Notes under the pieces: generated by a model
Databases searched by the model: none
What the model was told of the DNA's origin: nothing
What the model saw: the letters and a program-made list of their open reading frames with translations, nothing else
Assembly (NCBI RefSeq): GCF_000373965.1
Contig: NZ_KB892835.1
Location: 193,954 to 257,953 of the forward strand
DNA from: Uliginosibacterium gangwonense DSM 18521
GTDB lineage: Bacteria > Pseudomonadota > Gammaproteobacteria > Burkholderiales > Rhodocyclaceae
Direction of reading: 5' to 3'
Length of the DNA stretch: 64,000 nt
In this document: one piece after another, positions 62,281 through 64,000 of the stretch
Layout of the letters: each line of letters starts with the position of its first letter
How positions within the stretch are numbered: the stretch's first letter is position 1
Position numbers and translations under genes: made by a program

Positions 62281-63207
62281 ATGACCATAGCGCCCAGACA
62301 CTTTCTGCAGTTCAAAGATCTCTCACGTGAAGAACTCGACTACGTGTTCAAGCGTGCGCGCTGGATCAAGGATAAATTCAAGCGCTACGAAACCTATCAC
62401 CCACTGTTTGACCGCACCTTGGTCATGATCTTCGAAAAGGCCAGCACGCGCACGCGTCTGTCGTTCGAAGCAGGCATGTTCCAGTTGGGCGGTGCTGCGG
62501 TGTATCTGAATACCCGTGATTCCCAACTGGGGCGCGGTGAGCCGGTTGAAGATGCCGCCCAGGTGATCTCCCGCATGTCAGACGTGGTGATGATCCGGAC
62601 CTTTGAGCAGACCATCATTGAGCGCTTTGCTGCCAACTCGCGTGTACCGGTCATCAACGGCCTGACCAACGAGTTCCATCCCTGCCAGATTCTGACCGAC
62701 ATCTATACCTGGATTGAGCGTAATGGCTCCATCCAGGGTAAGACTGTGGCCTGGATCGGGGACACCAACAATATGTGCAATACCTGGCTGCAAGCGGCTG
62801 AACTCTTGGACTTCAAGGTGCACGTCAGCTCGCCCAAGGGCTACGAGGTTGATCCTTCCAAGGCCAACATCCAGGGCACTTCACACTACGAGCAGTTTGC
62901 CGACCCGATGGACGCGGCACGTGGCGCCCATATCATCACCACCGATGTGTGGACGTCGATGGGGTTTGAAGCCGAGAATGAAGCACGACTGCGTGATTTT
63001 GCTGACTATCAGGTGGATGCAGACATGATGGGGGTGGCCGATAAGGACGCCCTGTTCATGCATTGCCTGCCTGCGCACCGTGGCGAAGAGGTGACGGCTG
63101 AAGTTATCGATGGGCCGCAAAGCGTGGTGTGGGAAGAGGCGGAAAACCGTCTGCACGCCCAAAAAGCGCTGCTGGAGTTCCTGGTGCTTGGGCGTGTGGA
63201 CAACTGA
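62281..63207 (+). CDS. argF: Ornithine carbamoyltransferase
   Basis: 308 aa. Arginine biosynthesis: ornithine plus carbamoyl phosphate to citrulline. Carbamoyl-phosphate loop STRTR (residues 55-59), RTFEQTIIERFA, NEFHPCQILTD (HPCQ), ornithine-binding region WIGDTNNMCNTWL and VDADMMGVAD, and HCLPAHRGEEVT near the C-terminus. ATG at 62281. The long acidic/aromatic loop KDKFKRYETYHPLF is usual for betaproteobacterial ArgF. Confidence 0.97.
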   Translation: MTIAPRHFLQFKDLSREELDYVFKRARWIKDKFKRYETYHPLFDRTLVMIFEKASTRTRLSFEAGMFQLGGAAVYLNTRDSQLGRGEPVEDAAQVISRMSDVVMIRTFEQTIIERFAANSRVPVINGLTNEFHPCQILTDIYTWIERNGSIQGKTVAWIGDTNNMCNTWLQAAELLDFKVHVSSPKGYEVDPSKANIQGTSHYEQFADPMDAARGAHIITTDVWTSMGFEAENEARLRDFADYQVDADMMGVADKDALFMHCLPAHRGEEVTAEVIDGPQSVVWEEAENRLHAQKALLEFLVLGRVDN

Positions 63208-63309
63208 TCAACGCGTGTGTTGAGCGCTGGGTGGGGCTCCAAGCTGGATGCTGAAAGCTTTCTTAGCGGGCAGGCGCCCCTGATGACCGTGACCTGCAAG
63301 AATGGCGCC

Positions 63310-63444
63310 TATAATCAAGCCGATGCAGGAGGTTTCACCAAGCTCAATGCTTTGTGGATGCGATTCACCGAGAATGCTTGGTTGAAACGCGGAGGCTGAT
63401 CCAGGATCAGTGCAAGAGGGCCGCCAGCAAGGTGGCCCTTTTTC
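63310..63444 (+). ncRNA. Candidate small RNA or pfkA leader (promoter to terminator)
   Basis: A perfect -10 box TATAAT at 63310-63315 (weak -35) could start a transcript near 63322. A terminator AGGGCCGCC/GGTGGCCCT with T-run ends at about 63444. That gives a roughly 120-nt unit in the 304-bp argF-pfkA gap. It contains AGGAGG and an imperfect palindrome CTGATCCAGGATCAG. The terminator is clear; the RNA itself is inference, and it may only be the end of the argF transcript. Confidence 0.4.
63417..63444 (+). terminator. Terminator upstream of pfkA
   Basis: AGGGCCGCC pairs with GGTGGCCCT (one G-T pair) around a 5-nt loop, followed by a T-run and C. Confidence 0.88.
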
Positions 63445-63499
63445 TTGTCGCAACCTGGAAACCAAGACTCGGCAACATAGAATTTTCTTTGCTTATTGA

Positions 63500-64000
<501 letters not shown>

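Noticed and set aside
63283-63399. 38-codon frame between argF and pfkA
   Set aside because: No ribosome site; overlaps the putative -10 box.

Overview
The window looks like ordinary chromosome of a betaproteobacterium (Neisseriales/Burkholderiales-like; estimated by eye at a little under 60% GC). The grounds are the gene repertoire (pqiABC, dsbC, UbiH-type hydroxylase, ArgF, MurJ next to S20), the protein flavours and the frequent GTG/TTG starts. Genus cannot be named from the sequence alone. I see no insertion sequence, prophage, CRISPR array, toxin-antitoxin pair or rRNA. One elongator-type tRNA-Met is present.

Layout. 1-1.6 kb: polar amino-acid ABC uptake genes (minus). 1.8-5.8 kb: a large zinc metalloprotease lipoprotein overlapping miaB (minus). 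6.07 kb: tRNA-Met with promoter and terminator. 6.2-8.3 kb: amidase and a proline-rich lipoprotein (minus). 8.8-12.3 kb: pqiABC, an MCE-type envelope lipid-transport operon (plus). 12.5-14.4 kb: UbiH-type monooxygenase and dsbC. 14.5-17.7 kb: orphan sensor kinase and glmU (minus). 18.3-25.7 kb: ackA, a hemerythrin with an FNR-like box, pepN, a small lipoprotein, apaH, a CheX-like DUF3334 protein and an unknown gene. 25.7-36.6 kb: a nine-gene chemosensory operon read leftwards (STAS, cheA, mcp, cheW, mcp, cheY, cheR, cheD, cheB). 37-41.3 kb: phosphomannomutase, a LacI regulator with a likely autoregulatory operator, and selO. 41.6-47 kb: a BtsSR-like LytS/LytTR pair beside L-serine dehydratase and a serine transporter. 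47.3-58.8 kb: a sucrose or alpha-glucoside utilisation locus. 58.9-64 kb: small and SHOCT proteins, murJ, rpsT, argF and the start of pfkA.

The most coherent specialised region is the sugar locus. Sucrose phosphorylase is divergent from an ABC importer (binding protein, two permeases, ATPase) followed by a LacI regulator. Further right are a maltoporin-type channel and a second, orphan copy of the binding protein. Seven copies of an operator with core AAAGCGCTTT lie in the two control regions. In three of the promoters a second conserved box, AAGGTTTTCCC followed by ATAG, sits 22-23 bp upstream of the operator core. This implies one tightly co-regulated regulon: outer-membrane entry, periplasmic capture, ABC import and intracellular phosphorolysis to glucose-1-phosphate and fructose. 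Phosphoglucomutase/phosphomannomutase (37 kb) and PfkA (63.5 kb) could feed the products into glycolysis.

Other points of interest are a chemoreceptor with an array of HAMP-like repeats and a five-cysteine PAS domain, a stand-alone protein resembling the C-terminal domain of RNA polymerase alpha, an imperfect inverted-repeat element at 41.4-41.5 kb, a short leader ORF before pqiA, and a promoter-terminator unit before pfkA that could be a small RNA or leader. All functions are inferred from sequence recognition; no database search was run.
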